Made by a program: the position numbers and the translations under genes
Source of the DNA: Pseudoxanthomonas sp. Root65
Lineage (GTDB): Bacteria; Pseudomonadota; Gammaproteobacteria; Xanthomonadales; Xanthomonadaceae
Direction of reading: 5' to 3'
NCBI RefSeq assembly: GCF_001427635.1
Contig: NZ_LMHA01000001.1
Coordinates: forward strand, 398,017 to 462,016
Length of the DNA: 64,000 nt
Shown: positions 9,116 to 18,365 of the stretch, one piece after another
Numbering within the stretch: the first letter of the stretch is position 1
How the letters are laid out: each line of letters begins with the position of its first letter
Notes under the pieces: generated by a model
Databases searched by the model: none
Told to the model about the DNA's origin: nothing
Seen by the model: the letters and a program-made list of their open reading frames with translations, nothing else

Positions 9116-10335
9116 GCGTCGGCGAGTTTGCGTTTGGATTCCGCGGCAACGGCCTCGGCGCGCGCCAGCGCGGCGCTGAGGTCGGCCAGCAGGTCGTCGG
9201 TCGCTTCGATGCCGACCGACAGGCGCAGCAGGCCATCGGTGATGCCGGCCTTGGCGCGCGCTTCCGGGGTCATCGCCGCATGCGTCATCGTGGCCGGGTG
9301 CGCGACCAGGCTCTCCACGCCGCCCAGCGATTCGGCCAGGGTGAAGTAGCGCAGGCCGTCGACGAAAGCGCGCACCGCGTCTTCGCCGCCCTCCAGTTCG
9401 ACGCTCAGCATGGCGCCGAAGCCCTTCTGCTGGCGCGCCGCGACGGCGTGGCCCGGATGCGCGGCCAGGCCGGGGAAGTAGACCTTCGACACTACCGGGT
9501 GCGCGTCCAGCAGCGCGGCGATGGCGTTGGCGTTCTCCTGGTGCGCACGCAGGCGTGCATCCAGCGTGCGCAGGCCACGCAGGGTCAGAAAGCTGTCGAA
9601 CGGCGAACCGGTCAGGCCCAGCGCGTTCGCCCACCACACCAGCTGCTGGTGCGTGTCGGCATCACGGGCGATCACCGCGCCGCCGACCACGTCGCTGTGG
9701 CCGTTGATGTACTTGGTGGTGGAATGCAGCACCACGTCGGCGCCGAAGGCGATCGGCGTCTGCAATGCCGGCGACAGGAAGGTGTTGTCCACCACCGTGC
9801 GCGCGCCGGCCTTGTGCGCGGCGTCGATGACGAAGCGCAGGTCGGTGATCCGCAGCAGCGGGTTGGACGGGGTTTCGATCAGCACCAGCTTGGGCGACTG
9901 CGCCAGCGCGTCGGCCAGCGAGCGCGGATCAGTCAGGTCGGCGGTGATCAGCTCGAAGTGGCCCTTCTTCGCCAGCGCGTTGAACAGGCGCCAGCTGCCG
10001 CCGTAGGCGTCGTGCGGCACCACCAGGCGGTCGCCCGGCTCCAGCAGCGCGTTCAACACCAGCGTGATGGCGCCCATGCCGGTGGCGGTGATGACGGCAC
10101 CGGCACCGCCTTCCAGGTCGGCCAGCGCTTCGGCCAGCAGGTCGCGGGTGGGGTTGCCGCTGCGGGTGTAGTCGTATTCGCGCTTCTGCGCGAAGCCGGC
10201 GAAGCTGAAGTTCGACGACAGCACGATCGGCGGCGTCACCGCGCCATAGGCGGTGTCGCGGTCGATGCCGGCGCGCACGGCGGCGGTGGCGGGACGACAG
10301 GGCGCGTCGGTATCGGTGGGGGCGTAGCTGCTCAT
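9112..10335 (-). CDS. metB: Cystathionine gamma-synthase, PLP-dependent
   Basis: A 407-residue Cys/Met-metabolism PLP enzyme. It should join an O-acylhomoserine with cysteine to give cystathionine, though O-acetylhomoserine sulfhydrylase activity cannot be excluded by sequence. Visible signatures are YDYTRSGNPTRD (residues 55-64), the PLP lysine K208 in HSTTKYINGHSDVVGG, and SLGGVESLVAHPATMTHA near the C-terminus. Length is typical. The start gives MSSYAPTD and overlaps the metX stop by four bases (ATGA, 10332-10335). It sits between metX and hom, exactly the pathway order acylation, transsulfuration and supply of homoserine. Confidence 0.93.
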   Translation of the reverse strand: MSSYAPTDTDAPCRPATAAVRAGIDRDTAYGAVTPPIVLSSNFSFAGFAQKREYDYTRSGNPTRDLLAEALADLEGGAGAVITATGMGAITLVLNALLEPGDRLVVPHDAYGGSWRLFNALAKKGHFELITADLTDPRSLADALAQSPKLVLIETPSNPLLRITDLRFVIDAAHKAGARTVVDNTFLSPALQTPIAFGADVVLHSTTKYINGHSDVVGGAVIARDADTHQQLVWWANALGLTGSPFDSFLTLRGLRTLDARLRAHQENANAIAALLDAHPVVSKVYFPGLAAHPGHAVAARQQKGFGAMLSVELEGGEDAVRAFVDGLRYFTLAESLGGVESLVAHPATMTHAAMTPEARAKAGITDGLLRLSVGIEATDDLLADLSAALARAEAVAAESKRKLADA

Positions 10336-11378
10336 GCGAGGTCTCCGGCGGCGCGCAGGGCCGAGGTGAGGATGGAATCGATGCGGTCGGTTTCTTTCAG
10401 GAAGGCGTCGTGGCCGTACGGCGAGCGCAGCACGCGCAGCTGGCCCAGCGTGCCGAGGCCTTCGACCAGCGACACGGAATCGGACAGCGGCACCAGGCGG
10501 TCGCCTTCCACCGCGACCACCAGCGTGGGCACGCGGACATCGGCGGGATCGACGCGGTGGAGGTCGATGGATTCGGACAGGCGTACATAGGCGGTCACCG
10601 GCGTGCGCGCCACGTACTGCGCGCCGGCGGCGTCCAGGTAATCCTCGGCGGCCACGCGCACGCGGCCGTTGACGATCTCCGGGGCGGCATCGAAGCGCTC
10701 GCCGAATTCTTCCGGGGTGCGGTAGCTGAGCATGGCGAACTGGCGCGCCAGCGACAGGCCCTGCGCATCGGCGCATTGCAGCTGGCCCAGCGTCACCGCA
10801 CGGCGCTGCAGGGCACGCCAGGCGGCGGCATACGGATGCGCGCGGTGCGCACCGCTGACGGCGACCAGCGTCTTCAGGCGCTCGGCGTGGCGCACGGCGA
10901 ACTGCAGGCCGACCAGCGCGCCGTAGGAATAGCCGACGAAGGCCTCCAGCCGCGCAACGCCCAGCGCCGACAGCAGCCTGGCGATGGCGTCGGCCTGGTC
11001 GGCGGTGTCGATGGGCGCGTCGAGGCGGCCGTCGGCACCGACGAAGTCGAAGGCGAGCAGCTGGCGCTGCGACGGGTCCAGCGCGCGGTCCGCGCCGACC
11101 AGCTCGTTCAGCCAGCCGCTTTCGGCAAACACCCCACTGGCCGCCAGGTGGCGATGCGCGGAGATGCCGCCGGCGACGAACACGACCGGCGCGCCGGCCG
11201 GCCCCTGCAGTTCGTACCGCAGGGTCACCGCACGCGTGCCGGCGTGGCGCATGGCCAGTTCCACCACCACTTCGCCGCGCAGCGCGCGCGGACCGTCGTC
11301 CTGCGTGGACGGGAACGGAAAACCGTCGATCGACGACGGTTCGGGCAGGCGGTTCAGGGCGGGACTGGCGTAACTCAT
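10332..11378 (-). CDS. metX: MetX-like homoserine O-acyltransferase
   Basis: A 348-residue alpha/beta-hydrolase-fold acyltransferase that activates homoserine for methionine synthesis, with acetyl- or succinyl-CoA as donor. The nucleophile elbow is GYSYGAL (Ser151) rather than the GGSMGG of standard MetX. The acid is in VEGDRLVPL and the base in SPYGHDAFLKE. Short MetX forms with altered elbows are known in Xanthomonadaceae, and some use succinyl-CoA, so the donor is left open. It is the first gene of metX-metB-hom. The 5' leader carries a SAM riboswitch and the promoter is about 210 bases upstream of the ATG. Confidence 0.88.
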   Translation of the reverse strand: MSYASPALNRLPEPSSIDGFPFPSTQDDGPRALRGEVVVELAMRHAGTRAVTLRYELQGPAGAPVVFVAGGISAHRHLAASGVFAESGWLNELVGADRALDPSQRQLLAFDFVGADGRLDAPIDTADQADAIARLLSALGVARLEAFVGYSYGALVGLQFAVRHAERLKTLVAVSGAHRAHPYAAAWRALQRRAVTLGQLQCADAQGLSLARQFAMLSYRTPEEFGERFDAAPEIVNGRVRVAAEDYLDAAGAQYVARTPVTAYVRLSESIDLHRVDPADVRVPTLVVAVEGDRLVPLSDSVSLVEGLGTLGQLRVLRSPYGHDAFLKETDRIDSILTSALRAAGDLA

Positions 11379-11425
11379 GGCGGCATCCGGTGGGCGTGAT
11401 CCCTTGCGGGACGGGACTGCACCAC

Positions 11426-11443
11426 CGAGCTTCGCGGAGCTCG
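11426..11443 (-). promoter_or_regulatory. Hairpin downstream of SAM aptamer (possible expression platform)
   Basis: CGAGCT and AGCTCG, six bases each with a six-base loop, form a stable hairpin in the minus-strand leader between the aptamer and metX. No poly-U tract follows, so if it is part of the switch the mechanism would be translational or Rho-dependent rather than intrinsic termination. Confidence 0.4.
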
Positions 11444-11470
11444 CGTTCGCCGTGCTGAGGACACGGTACG

Positions 11471-11584
11471 AACCATCTTCCGGCAGACGCTGAGGTCCCC
11501 GCAGGATTTGGCACCACCACGGCGCTTGCGCGTCGCTGGCTGCCCCGGCTTCTTCGGGCCTGTCCCTCTGCCGGTCTCGATGGT
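11471..11584 (-). ncRNA. SAM riboswitch (SAM-I / S-box class) of metX operon
   Basis: Read on the minus strand, the leader has the conserved S-box landmarks in order: ACCATC then ACCGGCAGA (5' half of P1), GAGGGACAGGCCC, GAAGAAGCCGGGGCAGCC, then GGTGCCAAATCCTGC, and finally TCTGCCGG and GATGGT closing P1. The two P1 halves are fully complementary in two blocks separated by a short internal loop. This class binds S-adenosylmethionine and lowers expression of methionine genes. It sits between a sigma-70 promoter (11591-11619) and metX. I am confident of the family; the subclass is assigned by motif only. Confidence 0.88.
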
Positions 11585-11590
11585 GGACGG

Positions 11591-11619
11591 ACTTTGCCCG
11601 CCTCTGCCGCGGATGTCAA
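11591..11619 (-). promoter_or_regulatory. Promoter of metX-metB-hom
   Basis: On the minus strand TTGACA (11619-11614) is followed after 17 bases by CAAAGT (11596-11591). Transcription would start a few bases before the SAM aptamer, which supports both calls. Confidence 0.65.
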
Positions 11620-11686
11620 TCGCTTTATTCGGATGAAGCGATGAATATTGACGGCGGTCGCGCTGCCGGCCGGTGCGGCAATGCCG

Positions 11687-11692
11687 CATAAT
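11687..11692 (+). promoter_or_regulatory. -10 box next to lipoprotein start, possible leaderless mRNA
   Basis: CATAAT ends seven bases before the ATG at 11700, so the transcript would begin at or near the start codon. No Shine-Dalgarno sequence fits in between. A -35 is not evident. Confidence 0.4.
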
Positions 11693-11699
11693 TCCTTAC

Positions 11700-12794
11700 A
11701 TGACATTGAAATCCGTCCTTGGCGCTCTCTGCGTGGCCTGCCTGGCCGCCTGCTCCACCGCCCCGCTGCACACCTCCACCCCACCCGCCCCGGCCCCGAA
11801 AACCGCCGCCGATGCGGTCATCGCGGAGGTCTGGGTCTCCGAACCCGTCGCCGGCGACGAGCTGGACTCGCTGGTCGCCTGGCCCACCGAAGACGGCCAG
11901 GTCTGGCTGATCGCCACCGCCAAGGCGACCCATCGGCTGGCCCTCTACGATGCCGACAGCGGCCAGCGACTGCGCACCGTGGGCGGACCCGGCAGCGCCG
12001 TGGGCCAGTTCAACCGACCCAACGGCATCGCCGTGTTCGGCGATCTGCTGTTCGTGGCCGAACGCGACAACCATCGCGTGCAGGCGTTCCGCCTGCCCGA
12101 GTTCGCGCCGCTCGGCGCGTTCGGCGCCGACGTGCTGCGCTCGCCCTACGGCCTGTGGGTGCACGAGGCGGCGCCCGGCGAGCTCGAGCTGTTCGTCACC
12201 GACAGCTACATGGCCGACTTCCGCACCATGACCCTGCCGCCGATGGCGGAACTGGACGGCCGGGTGAAGCGGTTCCGGGTGCGGGTGGAGGACGGCGGCA
12301 CGCTGGAAACCCAGCTGCTCGGCCAGTTCGGCGATACCGGCCCCGCCGGCGCGCTGCGCATGGTCGAGTCGATCGCCGGCGACCCGGCGCACGGGCGCCT
12401 GCTGGTCGCCGAAGAGGACCGCCGCGTAGGGTCCACGCTGCGCGATTACCGGCTGGCCACCGGCACCTACAACCGCCACAGCCTGCCGGTGTTCGACGCC
12501 GATGCCGAGGGCATCGCGCTATGGTCGTGCAGCGCCGACAGCGGCTACTGGGTGGCGGTGGACCAGTTGACGCCCACCCGCTTCCGCCTGTTCGAGCGCG
12601 CCACGCTGGCGCCGGCCGGCGTGTTCTCGGGCAACGTGACCGCCAACACCGACGGTGAGACCGTCTACGCCATGCCCACTCCGCGCTTCCCGGCCGGCGC
12701 GCTGTTCGCCCTCCACAACGACGTGTCGCTGGCGGCCTTCGACCTGCGCGACATCGCCCGCGCGCTCGACCTGCAAGGCGATTGTCCGCGGTGA
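11700..12794 (+). CDS. Lipoprotein with NHL-type beta-propeller
   Basis: A 364-residue protein with a lipoprotein signal peptide: the lipobox LAAC gives a lipidated cysteine at residue 18. The mature part resembles a six-bladed propeller, with one clear NHL-type repeat (VGQFNRPNGIAVFGDLLFVAERDNHRVQAF) and later blades such as GRLLVAEEDRR. It may be related to phytase-like or SMP-30-like propellers, but no catalytic set could be verified, so no reaction is given. The chosen ATG gives the lipobox at the proper distance; an upstream ATG at 11673 does not. Its stop overlaps the likely start of the M23 peptidase gene. Confidence 0.75.
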   Translation: MTLKSVLGALCVACLAACSTAPLHTSTPPAPAPKTAADAVIAEVWVSEPVAGDELDSLVAWPTEDGQVWLIATAKATHRLALYDADSGQRLRTVGGPGSAVGQFNRPNGIAVFGDLLFVAERDNHRVQAFRLPEFAPLGAFGADVLRSPYGLWVHEAAPGELELFVTDSYMADFRTMTLPPMAELDGRVKRFRVRVEDGGTLETQLLGQFGDTGPAGALRMVESIAGDPAHGRLLVAEEDRRVGSTLRDYRLATGTYNRHSLPVFDADAEGIALWSCSADSGYWVAVDQLTPTRFRLFERATLAPAGVFSGNVTANTDGETVYAMPTPRFPAGALFALHNDVSLAAFDLRDIARALDLQGDCPR

Positions 12795-13717
12795 AGGCGC
12801 GCCTGCTGGCCCTGGCCTGCGGCGTCGCCGTGCTGGTCGGCAGCGTCGGCGGGGCGGACGCCGCCCGCCTGTACCGCTGGAAGGACAAGCAGGGCTACAC
12901 CCAGTACGGCGACCAGCCGCCCCCGCCGGAGCAGCTGGCCGGCAGCGGCCTGGACGTCATGCGCTTCCGCAATCCGCCCAGTGCGCTGGTGCGGCTGCGC
13001 CTGGAGAAACAGGGCGCGCGCTACGAAGCCTGGGCCGACAACCTGATGCACGGGCCGGTGGAAGTGCAACTGGGCTTCCGCCGCCAGCGCGATGTGCGCA
13101 GCGCCCCCGCCCTGCCCGCCCGTGCGGTGGTGCCGGCGCGCAGCAGCGTGCGGGTCGCCGACATCAGCGTGACCGATCCGCTGCGCGGCGGCGATTTCGA
13201 GCTCACCCTGGACGGCATGCCCGGCGATCCGGCCAGCCAGCCGCAGGACTACGAGTACCGCCTGCCGTTCGACTACGGCCGCGTGCGCGTGGACCAGGGG
13301 CCGGGCGGACGCTTCAGCCACAGCGACGCGCAGAACCTGCACGCCATCGATTTCGCCGTGCCCGAAGGCACGCGGATCGTCGCCGCACGCGAAGGGCTGG
13401 TGATGCAGGTGGAGTCGGACTTCGACAAGGCCGGCCTGAACCGCGAAAAGTACGGCGGCCGCGCCAACTTCATCCGCATCCTGCACCCCGACGGCAGCAT
13501 GGCGCTGTACGCCCACCTGAAGGCCGAGGGCGCCCAGGTGCGCGTGGGCCAGTACGTGAGCAAGGGCCAGTACATCGGCCTGTCCGGCAACACCGGCTTC
13601 TCGACGGCACCGCACCTGCACTTCGTGGTGCAGGCCAACCGCGGCATGCGGCTGGAATCGGTGCCCTTCCGCATGTTCGGGCCGTTGGGGCAGCTGCAGT
13701 TCCCGGCCAGCCGCTGA
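12791..13717 (+). CDS. M23 (LytM-type) peptidase with N-terminal DUF4124 domain
   Basis: An exported protein of about 308 residues. After the signal peptide comes a DUF4124 motif (RLYRWKDKQGYTQYGDQPPP), then a mid-region of beta strands, then a C-terminal LytM domain. The zinc ligands appear to be His in FSHSDAQ or HAIDFAV, the Asp of that same motif, and His of HLHF. The form SH...IDFAVPEGT is seen in one M23 subgroup. Such enzymes cut peptidoglycan cross-bridges or regulate amidases. GTG 12791 overlaps the upstream stop; TTG 12782 is an alternative start three codons earlier. Confidence 0.85.
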   Translation: MKARLLALACGVAVLVGSVGGADAARLYRWKDKQGYTQYGDQPPPPEQLAGSGLDVMRFRNPPSALVRLRLEKQGARYEAWADNLMHGPVEVQLGFRRQRDVRSAPALPARAVVPARSSVRVADISVTDPLRGGDFELTLDGMPGDPASQPQDYEYRLPFDYGRVRVDQGPGGRFSHSDAQNLHAIDFAVPEGTRIVAAREGLVMQVESDFDKAGLNREKYGGRANFIRILHPDGSMALYAHLKAEGAQVRVGQYVSKGQYIGLSGNTGFSTAPHLHFVVQANRGMRLESVPFRMFGPLGQLQFPASR

Positions 13718-13750
13718 GCCCACCCCGGCGATCCGGCCGGCGCAGCCCGC

Positions 13751-13756
13751 TATAAT
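13751..13756 (+). promoter_or_regulatory. -10 box of prfC
   Basis: A perfect TATAAT 45 bases before the prfC ATG. The -35 region is GC-rich and not recognisable. Confidence 0.5.
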
Positions 13757-13801
13757 CGCGCCCTTCCCTGCTTCCGCCACGCCCGTCCGGGCGCCCGCCC
13801 C

Positions 13802-15418
13802 ATGTCCGATCCGAACAGCCCCGTGGCGCCCGAAGCGGCACGTCGCCGCACTTTCGCCATCATTTCCCACCCCGACGCCGGCAAGACCACGCTGACCGAG
13901 AAGCTGCTGCTGTTCGGCGGCGCGATCCAGATGGCCGGCTCGGTGAAGGGCCGCAAGGCCGCGCGCCATGCGACATCCGACTGGATGGCGCTGGAAAAGG
14001 AGCGCGGCATCTCAGTGACCTCGTCGGTGATGCAGTTCCCGTACGAAGGCAAGATCGTCAACCTGCTGGACACGCCGGGCCACGCCGACTTCGGCGAGGA
14101 CACCTACCGCGTGCTCACCGCCGTGGACAGCGCGCTGATGGTCATCGACGTGGCCAAGGGCGTGGAAGAACGCACGATCAAGCTGATGGAAGTCTGCCGC
14201 CTGCGCGACACGCCCATCATGACCTTCATCAACAAGCTGGACCGCGAGGGCAAGGACCCGATCGACCTGCTGGACGAAGTGGAAAGCGTGCTCGGCATCC
14301 AGTGCGCGCCGGTCACTTGGCCGATCGGCATGGGCCAGCGCCTGAAAGGCGTGGTGCACCTGCTGACCGGCGAGGTGCACCTGTACGAGCCGGGCCGCAA
14401 CTTCACCCGCCAGGATTCGACGATCTTCCCGTCGCTCGACGCGCCCGGCCTTGCCGAGAAGATCGGCGAGGAGATGCTGGCGCAGCTGCGCGACGAACTG
14501 GAACTGGTGCAAGGCGCCAGCCATCCGTTCGACAAGCAGGCGTATCTCGAGGGCAAGCAGACGCCGGTGTTCTTCGGCTCGGGCGTCAACAACTTCGGCG
14601 TGCAGCCGCTGCTGGACTTCTTCGTCGAGCACGCGCCGTCGCCGCAGCCGCGCGAGACCACCGGCCGCAAGGTGCAGCCGGCGGAGAACAAGCTGACCGG
14701 CTTCGTCTTCAAGATCCAGGCCAACATGGACCCGCAGCACCGCGACCGCGTGGCGTTCATGCGCGTGTGTTCGGGCCGCTTCGAGGCCGGCATGAAGACC
14801 TTCCACGTGCGCACCGGCAAGGAGATGAAGCTGGCCAACGCGCTGACCTTCATGGCCAGCGACCGCGAGATCGCCGCCGAGGCGTACCCGGGCGACGTGA
14901 TCGGCATCCACAACCACGGCACCATCTCCATCGGCGACACCTTCACCGAGGGCGAGGCGCTGTCGTTCACCGGCATCCCGAACTTCGCGCCGGAACTGTT
15001 CCGCCGCGCGCGCCTGCGCGACCCGCTCAAGCTCAAGCAGTTGCAGAAGGGTCTGGCCCAGTTGAGCGAGGAAGGCGCCACCCAGTTCTTCCGTCCGCTG
15101 ATGAGCAACGACCTGATCCTCGGCGCGGTGGGTGTGCTGCAGTTCGACGTGGTGGCGTACCGGCTGAAGGACGAGTACGGCGTGGATGCGTCGTTCGAGA
15201 ACGTCAGCGTGGCCACGGCGCGCTGGATCCGCTGCGACAACGCGAAGAAGCTCGAGGAATTCCGTGACAAGAACGCCATGAACCTGGCGCTGGACGCGGC
15301 CGGCGAGCTGGTCTACCTGGCGCCGACGCGGGTGAACCTGCAGCTGGCGCAGGAACGCGCGCCGGACGTGCAGTTCCTGGCGACCCGCGAGCACGCCCAC
15401 AGCGTCGACCTCGGCTGA
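13802..15418 (+). CDS. prfC: Peptide chain release factor 3
   Basis: A 538-residue translational GTPase that recycles RF1 and RF2 from the ribosome after peptide release. G-domain motifs are in order: P-loop SHPDAGKTT (residues 22-30), [12 protein letters not shown] (G3) and NKLDRE (G4). The RF3-specific segments [31 protein letters not shown] and the C-terminal [20 protein letters not shown] are present. Length and start are normal for the family. It is a single gene with its own TATAAT box. Confidence 0.97.
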   Translation: MSDPNSPVAPEAARRRTFAIISHPDAGKTTLTEKLLLFGGAIQMAGSVKGRKAARHATSDWMALEKERGISVTSSVMQFPYEGKIVNLLDTPGHADFGEDTYRVLTAVDSALMVIDVAKGVEERTIKLMEVCRLRDTPIMTFINKLDREGKDPIDLLDEVESVLGIQCAPVTWPIGMGQRLKGVVHLLTGEVHLYEPGRNFTRQDSTIFPSLDAPGLAEKIGEEMLAQLRDELELVQGASHPFDKQAYLEGKQTPVFFGSGVNNFGVQPLLDFFVEHAPSPQPRETTGRKVQPAENKLTGFVFKIQANMDPQHRDRVAFMRVCSGRFEAGMKTFHVRTGKEMKLANALTFMASDREIAAEAYPGDVIGIHNHGTISIGDTFTEGEALSFTGIPNFAPELFRRARLRDPLKLKQLQKGLAQLSEEGATQFFRPLMSNDLILGAVGVLQFDVVAYRLKDEYGVDASFENVSVATARWIRCDNAKKLEEFRDKNAMNLALDAAGELVYLAPTRVNLQLAQERAPDVQFLATREHAHSVDLG

Positions 15419-15470
15419 CGGCGCTTCTGCAGGAGCGGCGCCAATCTCGACCGAGCGGCCGAAGAAGGCA

Positions 15471-15539
15471 GACACGGATAAAAGCGGATAAAGCCGATGA
15501 GAAAGGCTTTATCTGCCGTTATCCGCGCTTATCGGTGTC
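15471..15539. repeat. 69-bp near-palindrome with GATAA/TTATC blocks
   Basis: The left arm GACACGGATAAAAGCGGATA continues into AAGCC, and the right arm is GGCTTTATC through TTATCGGTGTC. The arms are complementary with a few bulges around a short centre (GATGAGAAA). It lies 53 bases after prfC and could act as a terminator-like stem, but there is no terminal poly-T run; a dispersed repeat is equally possible. Confidence 0.55.
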
Positions 15540-15626
15540 GATCAAACCGTCTGTCGGCTCGGCCATGCTGAATCCACGGCGGGCGCAGGGATGCGCCGGT
15601 TGCTGCGTTGCGGTAGTTTTGTCGCC

Positions 15627-16322
15627 ATGAGTACCGACCCCACTCCGTTGCGCACCCTGCGCGCCCGCAAGCGCGCCGACCACCTGATCGACCTGCGCGA
15701 CGAGATCGCCAGCGCACTGACGCATGGCCTCGGCGCGTTGCTGGCCCTGGCCGGCAGCGCAGTGCTGATCACCCTGGCCGCAATCCATGGCGATGGCTGG
15801 CAGCTGGGCGCGTCCATCGTCTTCGGCGTGACCCTGCTGCTGCTGTACACCGCCTCCACGCTGTACCACGCCATCCAGCACCCGGTGGCGAAAGGACGGC
15901 TGAAGGTCTTCGACCACTGCGCGATCTACCTGCTGATCGCCGGCACCTACACACCCTTCACCCTTATCGGCCTGCGCGGCCCCTGGGGCTGGGGCCTGTT
16001 CATCGCGATCTGGACGCTGGCGTTCGCCGGCGTGGTGTTCAAGCTGTTCTACACCGGCCGCTTCAAGCTGCTGTCGACGATCATCTACATCGCGATGGGC
16101 TGGCTGGTGGTGGTGGCGATCAAGCCGCTGCTGACCTCGGTCGACCTGGTGACGCTGGGATGGATGCTGGCCGGCGGCCTGTTCTACACGCTGGGCACCT
16201 TTTTCTACCATCGCGAATCGATCCGCTACTCGCATGCGATCTGGCACCTGTTCGTGATCGGCGGCAGCGTCTGCCACTTCGTCGCCGTGACCCAGCAGGT
16301 GTTGTCGCCGCGCCTGGCGTGA
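15627..16322 (+). CDS. Hemolysin III family (YqfA/PAQR-like) membrane protein
   Basis: A 231-residue integral membrane protein with about seven hydrophobic helices. Conserved family motifs are EIASALTHGLGA near the N-terminus, YTASTLYHAI, FDHCAIYLLIAGTYTPF and SHAIWHLFVIGGSVCHF. The His/Asp set is that of the PAQR superfamily, which binds a metal at the membrane face. Despite the name, a hemolytic role is not established for most members. The ATG at 15627 is preferred to 15591 because family members begin shortly before the DLRDEIASA motif. Confidence 0.88.
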   Translation: MSTDPTPLRTLRARKRADHLIDLRDEIASALTHGLGALLALAGSAVLITLAAIHGDGWQLGASIVFGVTLLLLYTASTLYHAIQHPVAKGRLKVFDHCAIYLLIAGTYTPFTLIGLRGPWGWGLFIAIWTLAFAGVVFKLFYTGRFKLLSTIIYIAMGWLVVVAIKPLLTSVDLVTLGWMLAGGLFYTLGTFFYHRESIRYSHAIWHLFVIGGSVCHFVAVTQQVLSPRLA

Positions 16323-16409
16323 ACTGCGCGTCCACGTTCGTGTCCCGCGCGTGAACCGCTGACCCCGCGTTTCGCGGCACGTGAACACCGCGCGGCCGAG
16401 GATGGGGTC

Positions 16410-18359
16410 ATGCACGATGCACCCCAACCCCGCCGTCGCTTCGCCCTGCGCCCGCTGTCGCGCACCGGCGCCGTCACGCTGGGTGTGCTGGCGGCGGTGA
16501 TCGTGGTGGTGGCCATCCTGTTCGAGTGGAACTGGCTGCGGCGCCCCATCGAACGCGTCGTCGAATGGCAGACCGGCCGTAGTTTCCACATAGCCGGCAA
16601 TCTGGACGTGGACCTGGGCCGGGTGACGACGGTGCGCGCGGACGCGCTGACGTTCGGCAATGCCGCATGGTCGAAGGTGCCCGTGATGGCGGCCGCCGAC
16701 CGCGCCGAAATGAGCGTGGAAGTGCTCCCGCTGATCTTCAGCCGCCAGACCCGCATCCCGCGCATCCACCTGACCCGGCCGCAGATGCGACTGGAACGTG
16801 GACCCGAAGGCGTGGGCAACTGGGTGTTCGGCGACACCACCGGCAAAGGTCGGACCCAGTACCGCGACCTCTGGATCGATGACGGACGCCTGCTGTTCTT
16901 GGACGGCGCACGCAAGACTGATCTGGACATCCGGCTTTCCAGTATCCGGCAGCCGAAAGCCGACGAACCTTCGGCCGTCGAACTGAAGGGCAAGGGCCGT
17001 TGGGCAGGCAACGCGCTGTCATTGCAAGGCCAGGTCGCTTCGCCCCTCGCGCTGCGCGACACCGACAAGCCCTACCGCATCGACCTGCGCGCGACCGCGG
17101 GCCCGACGCGCGCGCATGCGCGCGGCACGCTCACCGACCCGTTCCGCCTGCGCGATTTCGATCTGCAGCTGCGGCTGGCGGGCGAGGACATGGAAGACCT
17201 GTTCCCGCTGATCGGCATTGCCACGCCGCCGACGCCGCCGTACCGGTTGGACGGGCGCTTCACCCGCGATGGCGACACGTGGCGCTACGACGGGTTCACC
17301 GGCGTGGTCGGCGACAGCGACCTGGCTGGATCGGCGAGCGTGACGGTAGGTCGTGAGCGTCCACTGCTTACCGCGAACCTGGTATCGAAGCGACTGGACT
17401 TCGATGACCTGGCCGGGTTCGTCGGCGCGCCGCCGCAAACGGGCGGGGGCGAGGCCAGCAACGCCCAGCAGCGCGCAGAAGCCGCTGCGTTGGCCACGGA
17501 CGCGCGCTTGCTGCCCGATACGCCTTACAACCTGATCAAGCTACGTGCGATGGACGCCGACGTCCGTTGGAAGGCACAGCGCATCAACGCTCCCCGCCTT
17601 CCCATCGAGGACATGGATGCGCATCTGTTGCTCGACGCCGGCCTGCTGCGGCTGGAGCCGCTGAACTTCGGCGTGGCGCAGGGCGACATCCGTTCACAGA
17701 TCCGCATGGATGCACGCAGCGACACCATCCGCACGCAGGCGACCATCGCCGCGCGCGGACTGGACCTGGGCGAGCTGTTCCCGCAGGCCGAACTGACCAA
17801 GACGGCCATCGGCCGCATCGGCGGCGACATCAAGGTGACGGGCACCGGCAACTCCATTGCCGGGATCCTCGGGACCGCGGATGGCGACATCGCGCTCGGC
17901 ATGGGACGCGGACAGATCAGCAACCTGCTGATGGAACTGGCCGGCCTGGATATCGCCGAAGCCCTGAAGTTCCTGGTCACCCGGGACAAGACGGTGCCGG
18001 TGCGCTGTGCCTTCGGCGATTTTGCGGTGAAGGATGGCGTGATGCAGGCGCGCACGCTCGCCTTCGACACCACCGACACGATCATCATCGGCAAGGGCCA
18101 GATCAGCCTGAAGGACGAGACGCTGGATCTGGAAATGCGCCCGCGCCCGAAGGATCGCAGCATCCTCGCGTTGCGCTCGCCGCTGGTGGTCGGCGGCACG
18201 TTCAAGGATCCGTCGTTCCGCCCGGACTTCAAGCGCCTGGGACTGCGAGGCGCAGTGGCGGTGGCGCTGGGCAGCATCGCGCCCCCGGCCGCACTGCTGG
18301 CCACGCTCGAGGTCGGCCCCGGCGAGGACAGTGCCTGCGGCGGGCAGTACGCGAAGTAG
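16410..18359 (+). CDS. AsmA family envelope protein
   Basis: A 649-residue protein with one N-terminal membrane helix (about residues 22-41) followed by RPIERVVEWQTGRSFHIAGNLDVDLGRVTTVRADALTFGN, the typical AsmA start. The rest is predicted to lie in the periplasm as beta-rich repeats. The C-terminal AsmA region is visible as the stretches around IARGLDLGELFP, GRIGGDIKVTGTGNSIAGILGTADGDI and GTFKDPSFRPD. AsmA-like proteins help move or balance lipids between the inner and outer membrane. It is monocistronic as far as can be seen. Confidence 0.87.
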   Translation: MHDAPQPRRRFALRPLSRTGAVTLGVLAAVIVVVAILFEWNWLRRPIERVVEWQTGRSFHIAGNLDVDLGRVTTVRADALTFGNAAWSKVPVMAAADRAEMSVEVLPLIFSRQTRIPRIHLTRPQMRLERGPEGVGNWVFGDTTGKGRTQYRDLWIDDGRLLFLDGARKTDLDIRLSSIRQPKADEPSAVELKGKGRWAGNALSLQGQVASPLALRDTDKPYRIDLRATAGPTRAHARGTLTDPFRLRDFDLQLRLAGEDMEDLFPLIGIATPPTPPYRLDGRFTRDGDTWRYDGFTGVVGDSDLAGSASVTVGRERPLLTANLVSKRLDFDDLAGFVGAPPQTGGGEASNAQQRAEAAALATDARLLPDTPYNLIKLRAMDADVRWKAQRINAPRLPIEDMDAHLLLDAGLLRLEPLNFGVAQGDIRSQIRMDARSDTIRTQATIAARGLDLGELFPQAELTKTAIGRIGGDIKVTGTGNSIAGILGTADGDIALGMGRGQISNLLMELAGLDIAEALKFLVTRDKTVPVRCAFGDFAVKDGVMQARTLAFDTTDTIIIGKGQISLKDETLDLEMRPRPKDRSILALRSPLVVGGTFKDPSFRPDFKRLGLRGAVAVALGSIAPPAALLATLEVGPGEDSACGGQYAK

Positions 18360-18365
18360 GGTGAG

